A DNA stretch of 64,000 nt from JAWKUK01 sp964402175 (GTDB lineage: Bacteria; Planctomycetota; UBA1135; GCA-002686595), in contig CAYOBN010000012.1 of NCBI GenBank assembly GCA_964402175.1, positions 1 to 64,000 on the forward strand. Reading direction: 5' to 3'. The notes under the pieces are model-generated. The model made no database searches, was not told the origin of the DNA, and saw only the letters and a program-made list of their open reading frames with translations. Numbering within the stretch: the first letter of the stretch is position 1; the number at the start of each line of letters is the position of its first letter. The position numbers and the translations under genes are program-made. Shown piece after piece: positions 54,069 to 62,750 of the stretch.

Positions 54069-54340
54069 CAGCGCAGCGTCGCGCCTAGCTAGGGAAGAGC
54101 GCGATCCACCTGGGCGGACGGTCCGGGGCCAGACCGGCCTCGAGAGCACGGGCTCCAGCAAACCGCCAGCATTGCGCGGTGCCTACGCGGGCTGCCCACC
54201 GCGGCCAGGCGGGGTCCAGTACAGGTGTCCGGGAGAGCTGTAGGGCGCACCAGCACGGTGTGAGCTCGCGCCCACACCGGAGGCCATGATGGTTTCGTGC
54301 GACCAGCGCGCCAACGGCCCGGCATGACCCGCGACCTCGG

Positions 54341-55417
54341 TCAGAGGAATGTGACCGACCGAGCCGAAGACAAGTTCGACGTGGCCGCACCTCCGCTCGA
54401 GTCGCGGTACCACGCTTGGAAGTGCCAGGTCTCGCCGACTTGGATGGAGACGATGCCTGTCGCTGTCGGGTGGGCGGTGAGATCCAACTGAAGCGTCGCG
54501 ATCCCGCCAGCGCCTGAGCTCTGCACCTGACCCGGCCCGTTGAAGCGGCCGATGTTCTGGCCGAGGCACAGCGTGCCCTGGCCGCCGCCAGCGTTTGGGA
54601 GCGATCCTTGTGACGCGCTGGTCAGGAAGAGGGTCGTGGCCTGTGCCGGCAGCCCCCGCGCGCGCAGCTCGAGCTGATTCAAGAACAGCTCGTCGCTGCC
54701 GATGGTGGTCAGCGTCGCGGCCGCCCCCGTGGAGTTGGGGACACCAGCGCAGGTCGTCGTCCCGACGAGTCTGCCGAGCTGCAAGACCTGGATCCCGTTG
54801 ATCGAGTCGATGCCGCTCAGCACCGAGATGCGCACCACCAGAGTCGATCCCGGTCCGAGCTCGACCTCGTGCTCGGCGTGGGTCACGCCGCGCACGAACC
54901 CCTGGGAGAAGTCACCGCCGACCGACTGCAGTGGATCGGGAGAGCCTGAGACGGCGACCCCGGTCCGGAACGTGGCGTCGTCGGGAGCGAGCGCGTACGT
55001 CAGGACCTGATAGACCCCCGCTGCGAGCCCTCTGAAACGAAGCTCGCTGTCGCCAAGGGTATAGCAGCAATCGTCCAGGAGCCGCTGGTCGTCGCCCGTC
55101 GTGAGCGGTGCGTTCTCCTCGAAGGGGAAGAAACGACCACCCAGCGGATCGAGCTCGAGCACGACGCCGCTCGAAGCGTTGGCCGTCGTGCGCAGCGGCG
55201 GAGTGGTGAAGACCCCGCTGCCGAGCTGGTCCGAGTCGACGAGGTTCCAGTGTCCAGCCGCATTCGCTGCGGCGCCATAGCCCGAGCTCGGCACGCCGAA
55301 CCCGAGCGCGAAGCTACCGAAGTCGACGTGGAACGACTGCGCCGACGCGGACGTCACCGCTGCGGCCCCCATCAAGATTGCAGCAAGGTTCATCGAGCGG
55401 TCCCAGAGCGGTGCCAT
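54341..55417 (-). CDS. Secreted protein with shared C-terminal domain
   Basis: This 358-aa protein has a signal peptide (MNLAAILMGAAAVTSASAQ). The ATG at 55393 is an alternative start that places this peptide first. Residues about 30-210 form a beta-rich domain (HVDFGSFALGFG, RFRGLAAGVYQVLTYA, STLVVRISVLSGID), perhaps a carbohydrate-binding module. From about 218 the shared C-terminal domain appears (TTCAGVPNSTG, GGGQGTLCLG, IGRFNGPGQV, TWHFQAWYRD, SNLSSA). It lies 16 bp after the Kelch gene on the same strand and may be co-transcribed. Confidence 0.82.
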   Translation of the reverse strand: MAPLWDRSMNLAAILMGAAAVTSASAQSFHVDFGSFALGFGVPSSGYGAAANAAGHWNLVDSDQLGSGVFTTPPLRTTANASSGVVLELDPLGGRFFPFEENAPLTTGDDQRLLDDCCYTLGDSELRFRGLAAGVYQVLTYALAPDDATFRTGVAVSGSPDPLQSVGGDFSQGFVRGVTHAEHEVELGPGSTLVVRISVLSGIDSINGIQVLQLGRLVGTTTCAGVPNSTGAAATLTTIGSDELFLNQLELRARGLPAQATTLFLTSASQGSLPNAGGGQGTLCLGQNIGRFNGPGQVQSSGAGGIATLQLDLTAHPTATGIVSIQVGETWHFQAWYRDSSGGAATSNLSSARSVTFL

Positions 55418-55433
55418 GGCACGTGGGTTGGGT

Positions 55434-56882
55434 TCATTGCGTCACGGTTACAGCGAGCGCGTCGCTGACGTGGGTCGATGGGCTCGGGATCGCGTCGCGA
55501 ATCAGGGCCTGGAAGTAGAGGGTCTCACCCGGGAGCGCAGGGCGTGTGGCGCCGAGCGGGAGCTGGGTCAGGTCGATCGTCGCGGCGAGGGTCCCGTCGG
55601 CGTCGACCGCGCGCACGGACGACGAAAGGAGCCCAGCTCCGCCGCCGATGCACAGGGCACCCGACCCGAAGGGCGGGATGACTGGAGTCGTCCCCACGGC
55701 GAACACGCCGATGCGGCCCGGAGGTGCGTCGTGCGCAGCAAGGGTCAGGTAATTGTCGCTCAGGGACGTCATGCCTGCCGCACGCATACGGGCTGGACGA
55801 CCCGTCGAGTTCGGAACCGTTGCCGGGCAGTACGGACGACCGATGTGCGAGGCGAGGGACAGGATGTCGACGCGTTGGGAGCCATCGGAGACGGTCAGAG
55901 CACGCTGCCCCCCGGCGATATAGACCTGGTCGTGGTCCTTCGACGCCGCGATCGCTCCGAAGCGGAATTCGCCTCCGCCCGACATGGATAGCCACTCACC
56001 GGTCAGCGTGTTGAAGATGTTCGTCTCGTCCGTGAACAACGGAGTGAGCGGCGCGCGGCCGCTGGAGAAGATCACGAATGGGTCGAGCGCAGCCGTGTAG
56101 GTGATGCAACGATCGAACGGGCGCGTGGTCGTCGTCCAGACACCCCCTTCCAGGTCGAGGATCCACATCTCCGGTATCTGCCCAGGCGCCGGACAACCCA
56201 AGAGGTATAGCTTCCCGTGGAGGATCGCGCCTTCGGTGATCTCTGCTGGAGCAGTGAAGTGGCGCCACTGGTCATGGAGGGCGTCATAGACATCGACGTT
56301 GTTGATCACTCCCGCGCCACCTCCTCCGAGGAGGCACGCCCATCGTTCCTCCGAAGTGACTTTGACTAACGCGCGCGATGTGCCGGGGAGCGCCTTGACG
56401 GTCCATGTCCACGAGGTCGTATCGAGCACCTGGGCCTCGAGGCCAGCGCCAAAGCCAGGTCCGAAGACGACCTTCCCACCGACCGCGGCAGCGTTCAAGC
56501 CCCGCACGGGCAGCGGCAGAGCCTCCTGTCGCACGAGCGTCATCGTGCGTAGGTCGAAGACGTCGACCCTTGCGGTGTTGGTCGTCGGGTCGATGAACCA
56601 GGGCACCTCGCCACCGCCGACGATCAGGAGGTCACCGACGACGGCAGCGCCCATGCAGCATCGCGGCAGGCTCATCTGGATCGTCGTACGCTGCCGGCTC
56701 GGGACCTCGAACACGTCGATCGAGTCCTTGAATCCGTCGCGACTGCCGACCATCGCGATGTAGTCTCCCCCGGCTGCGGCCGCGTGCCGAGAGCGACTGT
56801 CCGACAGGCGATGTGACGACCACTGCGCGCTGGCGCTCGATACCAGACCGAGCGCCAGGGTGATGGATAGCGCACGATTCAC
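55434..56882 (-). CDS. Secreted Kelch-type beta-propeller with shared C-terminal domain
   Basis: This 482-aa protein starts at a GTG overlapping the upstream stop (GTGA). A signal peptide (LSITLALGLVSSASAQ) is followed by Kelch-like blades with VGxxxxVGGG and VDVFDLRTMT patterns (AAVVGDLLIVGGGEV, AAVGGKVVFGPGF, AILHGKLYLLGC, HDQVYIAGGQ). From about 345 a divergent version of the shared C-terminal domain follows (RPYCPATVPNSTGR, SGALCIGGGAG, TLYFQALIRD). It forms an operon with the short sugar-dehydrogenase-like gene and the gene that follows. It may bind a surface carbohydrate. Confidence 0.82.
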   Translation of the reverse strand: MNRALSITLALGLVSSASAQWSSHRLSDSRSRHAAAAGGDYIAMVGSRDGFKDSIDVFEVPSRQRTTIQMSLPRCCMGAAVVGDLLIVGGGEVPWFIDPTTNTARVDVFDLRTMTLVRQEALPLPVRGLNAAAVGGKVVFGPGFGAGLEAQVLDTTSWTWTVKALPGTSRALVKVTSEERWACLLGGGGAGVINNVDVYDALHDQWRHFTAPAEITEGAILHGKLYLLGCPAPGQIPEMWILDLEGGVWTTTTRPFDRCITYTAALDPFVIFSSGRAPLTPLFTDETNIFNTLTGEWLSMSGGGEFRFGAIAASKDHDQVYIAGGQRALTVSDGSQRVDILSLASHIGRPYCPATVPNSTGRPARMRAAGMTSLSDNYLTLAAHDAPPGRIGVFAVGTTPVIPPFGSGALCIGGGAGLLSSSVRAVDADGTLAATIDLTQLPLGATRPALPGETLYFQALIRDAIPSPSTHVSDALAVTVTQ

Positions 56883-57538
56883 GGCAGCACCTTCCAGATG
56901 GAGCCGTTGTCCGTGATGACACCAGGGAAGGTCGAGTCGACCGCGACGAGGTAGCGGTCCTTGCCCGACCAGTCCTCGCCGAACACGAGCTTCCTGTGGC
57001 CGTGGCCGGTGAGTTGCGTCGGAAAGGTGTAGACCACCGTCGCGCTCGCAGTCGTCGCATTCACTTTGCCCGGCGCGATCTTGTACCGCTTGACGAACGT
57101 CCGGTAGGTCGGACCGAACCCAGGCTCGGTGGTGACGACGCGGTTGTACCGCATGGAGAAGTCGCGTTGGGAACCACTCCGCGCATCGTGGAACTTCGGG
57201 TGGAACGCCCCCGCGGTGATCCCGAGAGAGTCCTTGGTGGTCGACGTCGGCGTGTAGGCCTCCTGCGCTGTGCTCGCGTCACCGCCCAGGTCGAGGACCG
57301 TCGTCGGTCCCGCGTCCAGAGCCGCGAGGTCCCAGAGGGTCACCCGAGCTCCGCCGCGCTCGACGACGACCAGGAGGTCCGGGTTATCAGGCCAAGAGGT
57401 CACGAAGACGGGCGTGTCGAGGCCGACCGAAGTGACCGGCGTACCGAGGGCCTGGGTCAGGGTCTGGGCGATGCTGGGGGCGACCAACGCGCCAAGCGCC
57501 GACAGAAAGACACCTGGCGTAGTGAGGCTTCTCGTCAT
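56879..57538 (-). CDS. Short PQQ-sugar-dehydrogenase-like secreted protein
   Basis: This 219-aa protein has a signal peptide (LSALGALVAPSIAQ). TPVFVTSWPDNPDLLVVVERG and DSLGITAGAFHPKFHDA resemble the first blades of the glucose/sorbosone dehydrogenase propeller, and GKDRYLVAVDSTFPGVITDNGSIWKVLP looks like a final blade. Family members usually exceed 350 residues, and the middle blades with the catalytic His/Arg are missing. It may be a trimmed or internally deleted derivative. AGGAG precedes the start. The stop overlaps the Kelch start. Confidence 0.6.
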   Translation of the reverse strand: MTRSLTTPGVFLSALGALVAPSIAQTLTQALGTPVTSVGLDTPVFVTSWPDNPDLLVVVERGGARVTLWDLAALDAGPTTVLDLGGDASTAQEAYTPTSTTKDSLGITAGAFHPKFHDARSGSQRDFSMRYNRVVTTEPGFGPTYRTFVKRYKIAPGKVNATTASATVVYTFPTQLTGHGHRKLVFGEDWSGKDRYLVAVDSTFPGVITDNGSIWKVLP

Positions 57539-57812
57539 GGCGTCTCCTGGGATGGCGCCGTCGTGTCCGACGAAGGTGGCAGGCGGTACTGCGGCGCTCC
57601 GTACGGAACCTACCGCGGATCGCGCCCGAGCGCGACAGACTGGCGCGGAAAGCGAGGGATCTCTCCCACGGCCTGCTCCGTCCCCGAGCTTTGTCGGGGG
57701 GGAAGCAGGCCCTGGGTCTCAACACGCGAATCCGGTCGCGGAGCGAGCGTGAATTCGGGCGGAGCACACCTGCTTGAATCCAATATCCGCCCCAAGCGCC
57801 CCATCTGCTCGT

Positions 57813-58400
57813 TCAGGGGGCCTCCTCCACTTCGAGCTCGGGCATCCCAGGGGCTTCCTCGGGCGGCCTCAGCTCTCGGCTCACGAATATCAAGTCCACG
57901 GTCCAGCAGTAGAAGGTCAACGGCCTACCTTCGAAGTCGAGTGTGAGGTCCCACACACCTCCCGTGTACCAGCGCGTGGTCACCCGCTTGACACACTTGC
58001 CGAGCAGCAGCGCCCATGTCGGATGGGAGCGCATGTCCCAGCGATGAAAGCTGGGCGCTCTGCCGGAGCTCGGATCCTCCGATTCCCAAGACCGGCCGTG
58101 CCATGGGTCGGGCACCTCGTTGTCGACAGCGACGCGGCTCGCGCCAGCATGCACCAAGAGCTCTAGCTCGCCTTCGGTCGAAAGATCGTTGCTCGGCAAC
58201 AGGCAAACCGCAAGCCCTCCCGCGAACACCAGCTCGATGTCCATCTCGACGAAGTGGGCTTCGTTCGGGGTCTGCTCGTTCCGTTGCGCCGGGTCCTCGG
58301 AACAGAACGCGATGTAATGGACAGCCTCGAGCCGCGCGCCCGCGAGCGACGCGAGCAGCGCGGACACCTGCGAGCGAGTCGTGCGATCCGTGTGAGGCAT
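57813..58400 (-). CDS. Hypothetical protein, 195 aa
   Basis: I recognise no family. The protein is soluble, with mixed strands (LEAVHYIAFCSED, MDIELVFAGGLAVCLLPS, GVWDLTLDFEGRPLTFYCWTVDLIFVS) and a Trp-rich middle (DPWHGRSWESED). It has no signal peptide. It lies 270 bp upstream of the short sugar-dehydrogenase-like gene on the same strand, probably as a separate unit. Confidence 0.55.
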   Translation of the reverse strand: MPHTDRTTRSQVSALLASLAGARLEAVHYIAFCSEDPAQRNEQTPNEAHFVEMDIELVFAGGLAVCLLPSNDLSTEGELELLVHAGASRVAVDNEVPDPWHGRSWESEDPSSGRAPSFHRWDMRSHPTWALLLGKCVKRVTTRWYTGGVWDLTLDFEGRPLTFYCWTVDLIFVSRELRPPEEAPGMPELEVEEAP

Positions 58401-58801
58401 CGTCGGCAGAGTATCTCCGGTCCGTCTTTCCGTGAGCCTGCCGCCTGGATCGAATCCACGCGCTCATTCCGGATGGCGGGTACATCACCGGGCGCCCGGG
58501 CGCTCGATGAAGTACACGCCGTCCAGAACGAGCGCTTGGAAGTGTGGGTGGACTTGGACCGCTGACCCAAGTCTCTGCAGGAAGTCGACTGCACCGGGAT
58601 GCGCGTAGGATTTTGGCCCGAGGACGTGACCGGACGCCTTGGCTGCTCGGACGTGCAACGCAAAGACCCCCTCCAGCCTTCAGTGCCGTCGAACACCTCA
58701 CTCGCAACACGGGTCCACGGTACGGAGATCGACCTCGATCGCGCCCGCAGCGATGCGCGCGGCGCATGGGAGATCCTGTAGGGTCCGGAGCAATCAAAGC
58801 A
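58401..58801. other. Noncoding gap with no clear gene
   Basis: I see no gene with convincing composition here. One plus-strand frame ends in ERLEVWVDLDR at 58563, but nothing supports a start. The rest is ordinary GC-rich sequence up to the hairpin at 58802. Confidence 0.35.
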
Positions 58802-58841
58802 CTGCACCGCGCGCGCCGCCGAGGCGGCGCGCGCGGTGCAG
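58802..58841 (-). terminator. 19-bp hairpin downstream of the second beta-propeller gene
   Basis: Perfect arms 58802-58820 and 58823-58841 with a 2-nt loop lie 13 bp beyond the stop at 58855 on the minus strand. The stem is very GC-rich and lacks a strong T tract. It resembles the hairpin after the LamG-domain gene in form. Confidence 0.6.
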
Positions 58842-58854
58842 GTCGCCTCGAGGT

Positions 58855-60579
58855 TCACTCGAAGCGCAACGCGACCGCGTTGCTCGTGGCGGGGCCGGTG
58901 GGTTCGCGGCTCCAGGCTTGGAAGGCCCAGGTCTCGCCAGCGAGCACGCCGAGGGCCGGCAGATCGAGGTTCACCTCGACCTCGAACAATCCGAACGGCA
59001 GGCTCGGACTGAACAGCCCGAGGCGCCGTGTCGGTCCCGCCAAGCACGGCAGCCCCCCCGGCCCCGGGCCGACCGGGGTCGCCGCGCCCACCGAGGACGC
59101 CCCCAGCAACGTGAGGCTGGCGCCCGGCAAGTGGTCCACCCGCACCCGCAGGGAACCCTGGGCCGCCGTCGCCACCCCCGTCACGGACAGGGTCGCGGTC
59201 GGAGAGCTGCCGGGGCAGTGGGCGGAGCCCAGGGGCCCTTCGTAGAGGAACACCTGACCGTGGCCGTATTGGTTCGGGCCCAACATGTCGACGTCGTCGC
59301 CGACCGCCATCACCCCGCCGTCGAAGGCCACCGCGGTGCCGAAGCGACCCACGGTGGCCGGCGCTGCGGGCGACTCGAAGCGCTGCGCCGAGAGGCGCTG
59401 GACCTCGATCCAGCGACCGTTCTGCAGCTCGAAGACGTACGCCTGACCCAAGGGCCGATTGTGGGGCCCGGCGCGGCCCGACTGCGCCCCGACCAACATG
59501 CGGTCACCGCGCACTTGCAGCGCATACCCGAACTCGTCGCTCGCGGTCCAGCTCGTGTAGCCGTTGCTCGCCGTGAGGTTCTCCACGTAGCTCCAACCGC
59601 TCGGACTCTGCGCGTCGCGGGTGTAGAGGAACACCCGGCCGAAGTCGGGGATCGAGGGTTCGTACCGCACCGGACTGCCGATTGCGATCCAATCCCCCGA
59701 GACATCGAGTCCGTACCAGCCGAACTGCGCGTCGTAGAACGGGGAGGGCCGCTGGATGTCCAGGCGCTCGACCCAGTTGCCGCCCAAACGCTCGAAGACC
59801 GTCACCACGCCACCGCGCACGCGGCTTCCGACGACGGCGACATCGTTGTCGATGGCGACGTTCGATCCGAACCGAATCTGCTCCGTTCCCTGGGCCAATC
59901 CTGGCAGGTTCTGACCGAAGAGCTCGGCTTCGAGTGTGAATACCCCTGCAGCGTTGGCTCGGTAAATGAAGACGGCCCCGGCGCTCGCACCCCGTGACGA
60001 ATCCCCTGGAGCGCCCACGATCAACGAGGATCCGTCGAAATCGATACGGGCACCGAATGCGCTGCTTGGTTGTAAACGAGGATGCGACACGGACTGACGA
60101 TGGACCCAGATCCCGTGTGCTTCCTGGAAGATATGAACGGCTCCACCTTCGAACGCGGTAGTTCCGTCGAGCGAATCGCCGATCACCAGCACAGAGCCCT
60201 CGGACGCGATTCTGTGCCATCCGAAGGCAGCGCGTCCCGAGTTCGACAGTGGCGAGAGAGTCTGGGTTCGCACCCAGCCATTGGTACTCCGACGAAACGC
60301 GTACACCTGGCCCATTCGGCTCATACCCGAGGATTGTCCAAACGCGTCGCGGTGGTTTCGCGCCCCCACGAACACCCAGGGCCCCGTCACCGCGATCGGC
60401 CACCCGAAACCCCACGGGTTCTCCTGCGTTCCGTACGAGATCGAGGTCGTCTCGGTCACGACCTGCCCGTGCGCGGGAACCACCGTCAGCCCAGAGCACG
60501 CCCACAGGACCACCGCCAACGCGAGCGCTCGGACCACTCCGAAGCCACGTGTCCCTTGAAGTTGTCGTTCGCAGCTCAT
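58855..60579 (-). CDS. Secreted FG-GAP-type beta-propeller with divergent C-terminal domain
   Basis: This 574-aa protein starts at an ATG with an ideal ribosome binding site AAGGAGGTGG. A signal peptide (VVRALALAVVLWACSGLTVVPAHG) precedes propeller blades (WPIAVTGPWVFVGARN, FGARIDFDGSSLIVGAPGD, FGYALQVRGDRMLVGAQSG, LGQAYVFELQNGRWIEVQRLS). Blade DEFGYALQVRGDRMLVG aligns with DEFGFSVALSGNRMVVG of the protein at 37755, so the two are paralogues. The last 120 residues are a further diverged shared C-terminal domain (TWAFQAWSRE, TSNAVAL). It overlaps the beta-helix remnant by ATGA. Confidence 0.83.
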   Translation of the reverse strand: MSCERQLQGTRGFGVVRALALAVVLWACSGLTVVPAHGQVVTETTSISYGTQENPWGFGWPIAVTGPWVFVGARNHRDAFGQSSGMSRMGQVYAFRRSTNGWVRTQTLSPLSNSGRAAFGWHRIASEGSVLVIGDSLDGTTAFEGGAVHIFQEAHGIWVHRQSVSHPRLQPSSAFGARIDFDGSSLIVGAPGDSSRGASAGAVFIYRANAAGVFTLEAELFGQNLPGLAQGTEQIRFGSNVAIDNDVAVVGSRVRGGVVTVFERLGGNWVERLDIQRPSPFYDAQFGWYGLDVSGDWIAIGSPVRYEPSIPDFGRVFLYTRDAQSPSGWSYVENLTASNGYTSWTASDEFGYALQVRGDRMLVGAQSGRAGPHNRPLGQAYVFELQNGRWIEVQRLSAQRFESPAAPATVGRFGTAVAFDGGVMAVGDDVDMLGPNQYGHGQVFLYEGPLGSAHCPGSSPTATLSVTGVATAAQGSLRVRVDHLPGASLTLLGASSVGAATPVGPGPGGLPCLAGPTRRLGLFSPSLPFGLFEVEVNLDLPALGVLAGETWAFQAWSREPTGPATSNAVALRFE

Positions 60580-60956
60580 CTGCAGCCACCTCCTTCGTTG
60601 CCTGCATCCGCTTCGACGCGTTCGTAACATCCCATGTCCACCCGCTTGTTCACCGCGTTGCCGCCCGGGGGCATGGCCGCTTCGATCCCCCAGTTGAAGA
60701 CCGAAGTCGGTTGCTGCTCGCGCGGAGACAGCAGCAAGTCGAAGGCGATCAGCGGCAGCAGCGGCCCCGAACCGTCGAGGCTCAACAGGTTCACACGCTC
60801 CGCGGGGATGAAGTCCTCGTTGCCGGTGTTGACACACACCGAGTCCAGGGCAAGGCGTAGGTCGCGCAAGCGACTATGGCACCAACCAAAGAAGGTCTCC
60901 CCGCCGTCGCCGGGCGATGCGGGTTGCGGGTTGCGGGCATCATCTCGGGACTGTTG
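60576..60956 (-). pseudogene. C-terminal remnant of a beta-helix surface protein
   Basis: The minus frame reads LRLALDSVCVNTGNEDFIP, then LPLIAFDLLLSPRE, and ends with RVDMGCYERV. This parallels NLRLSFGSPCIDGAED, LPVDLDLTPARE and ADMGCYEYV at the end of the beta-helix protein at 36044-37648. An in-frame stop at 60957-60959 cuts it, and no start is present, so the 5' part was lost. Its stop still overlaps the ATG of the next gene. Confidence 0.7.
60586..60595 (-). promoter_or_regulatory. Ideal ribosome binding site
   Basis: AAGGAGGTGG on the minus strand lies 6 nt before the ATG at 60579, a near-perfect match to the anti-Shine-Dalgarno sequence. It fixes the start of the second beta-propeller gene. 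Confidence 0.75.
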
Positions 60957-61144
60957 TCATGCGAGGAAGCCGCCAGGTCCCACGCACTCCAGCACAGCCC
61001 GTGTGGCGCGTCAAGGCACCGCGCGCGATGTGAGTGCCGTGGGACCCGGCGGTCCCCGGCGCGGTCCTCGGATGCTGCCCCGTCCGGACACCGGCTCTGT
61101 GGGGACCACGGGTCATCTGGGGGGCCCCCGCGGCAATCACGGTG

Positions 61145-61262
61145 CTGGGTGCTCTCCGCAGACAGACGCCGTTCGGTCGGCGACGGGGTACACGGGCTCC
61201 ACGGCCTCGCCTCGGCCGCGGCGCCGCGAGCGAAGCCGCCGCGGAGCGGCTGCAGCGAGCGC
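61145..61262. repeat. Dispersed repeat copy 2
   Basis: This copy runs from CTGGGTGCTCTCCGCAGACA to CAGCGAGCGCT, and abuts the stop codon of the S41 homologue. It aligns with 53953-54068 along about 117 bp. An internal AGCCGC/GCGGCT pairing suggests a folded element. The region 60960-61144 holds no gene. Confidence 0.65.
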
Positions 61263-62543
61263 TCACTTCGACTGCGTCGCCGAAATCAGCCAGCGCGAGG
61301 CTGCGGTCACCACGGGGTCGTCCGCTGCGCCGAGCTTCGCCCAGTCGATCGCGACCGCTTCGTCGGGCGGAATCACGCCCTCGTAGCGCTGGCCGGCGCG
61401 GTCGGAATAGACCGTGACCGTCAGCACGAGCAGGGCGCCGTCGCTGAGCGTCTTCGTGGTGCTGCCGAAGGGGACGCCGCGGGTTCCTTCGCCAAAGCGC
61501 CGCGACTGGGCGCGGCCAGCGAACGCGACGACGAGCGCCTCGCCCGCCTGCGCGGTCAACGGTCCGGTCAGTACCGCGACAGGAATGTCCGCACGCATGG
61601 TGTACGGCGTCGCGACCTTGGCGAGCTCGTAGCCTTCGAAGATCGCCGCGCCGCGCGCCCCGTCGTAACTCCACTCCGACGTGTTCTTCGAGCTGACATA
61701 CGCGCCCAGCTTCCCGCTGCCCGCCAGCGGCCCGATGCTGGCGAGCATCGGCTCCACGCTGCCGCCGGTGTTGCGCCGCAGGTCGACGATGAAGCCGCGC
61801 AGCGTCCCGTCATCGAGCTGACGGAGCACGGCGTGCACGGCGTCATCGTAGTCTGCGGCCCGCGGTCCGCTGCTGACCCCTGCGACTTCGACGTAGGCGA
61901 TGCCGTTGTCCAGGCGCCGGCCGGATGGTGCGCTGAACTCGTCGAGCGTCGTAGGCTCGACTCGCACAGTGCGCTGCTCGGCAGCCCCGCTGCGGACAAC
62001 GAGCTCGAGCGGCGCGATGCTGCAATCCGAGCGCTGGCCGTTCCGTAGCAACCGACTGAACTCGAAGTGAGCGAGGTCGGCGAACGCAGGGACGCCCTCG
62101 ATGGAGACGATGTGGTCGCCTGGCGCGAGGCCTGCCGCCTCCGCGGGCCCACCCGCCGCGACGTGCGCGACCACCGCGGCCCTGGGCGTGACGAACATGC
62201 CGGTCGACACCGCCGGGCGCCTCGTCGCGAGCAGCTTCGCGTCAGCCGGTTCGAGCAAGCGACTGTGCGGATCCCCGAGCTCCACGAGCGCAGCGCGGAT
62301 CGCGGGATAGGTATCCCTCGCGGTGAGCGCGCCGCTCCGCTCGATCGACTCCAACGCTCGCGCGCGCAGCGCCGCCCAATCCGTCGCGTAGACCCGCGCG
62401 CTTTGCTCGATCTGATCGAGCGCCGCCTGCAGATAGCCCGTCGCTTCGACCGCTGCCCCGGGGGCCGCCGTCTGGGCCAGGGCGAGCCCCATCTGAAGTA
62501 GGAGCGATCCGGCCGAGATGCACACGCGCGAAGAGAGGGTCAT
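61263..62543 (-). CDS. Secreted S41 peptidase homologue lacking the catalytic serine
   Basis: This 426-aa protein has a signal peptide (VCISAGSLLLQMGLALAQ). A PDZ-like domain is present (AAGGPAEAAGLAPGDHIVSIEGVP, about residues 120-150). The S41 core has GFIVDLRRNTGGSVEPML and then VAVLTGPLTAQAGEALVVAF. In active relatives the last block reads TxSxGE; here Gln (Q332) takes the place of the serine. FGEGTRG follows normally. It is thus a probable pseudo-peptidase, perhaps a binding or chaperone protein. The neighbour upstream is a HEAT-cyclophilin gene on the same strand. Confidence 0.8.
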   Translation of the reverse strand: MTLSSRVCISAGSLLLQMGLALAQTAAPGAAVEATGYLQAALDQIEQSARVYATDWAALRARALESIERSGALTARDTYPAIRAALVELGDPHSRLLEPADAKLLATRRPAVSTGMFVTPRAAVVAHVAAGGPAEAAGLAPGDHIVSIEGVPAFADLAHFEFSRLLRNGQRSDCSIAPLELVVRSGAAEQRTVRVEPTTLDEFSAPSGRRLDNGIAYVEVAGVSSGPRAADYDDAVHAVLRQLDDGTLRGFIVDLRRNTGGSVEPMLASIGPLAGSGKLGAYVSSKNTSEWSYDGARGAAIFEGYELAKVATPYTMRADIPVAVLTGPLTAQAGEALVVAFAGRAQSRRFGEGTRGVPFGSTTKTLSDGALLVLTVTVYSDRAGQRYEGVIPPDEAVAIDWAKLGAADDPVVTAASRWLISATQSK

Positions 62544-62750
62544 GACGAGAGGGTCCCTGCTGCGATCCTGTGGCGCAATGGGCTGACGAAGCGAGCGCAG
62601 CTCGCGAACGTCGTCGGTACGCCGTCCCCGGGCCCTCCACGCGCCCACCGATCCCCCGCGTTTGCTCCCATCGCGCCAGTCGATTTGGGAGCGCGGCTGT
62701 GCCGTCTCCATCCAGGGTCGCTGTGAAGAAGCTCGGCCTTTTCGCGCGGC

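Noticed and set aside
58254..58565. Plus-strand frame ending ERLEVWVDLDR
   Set aside because: Most of it overlaps the minus-strand gene at 57813-58400, and no ribosome binding site or family match is visible.
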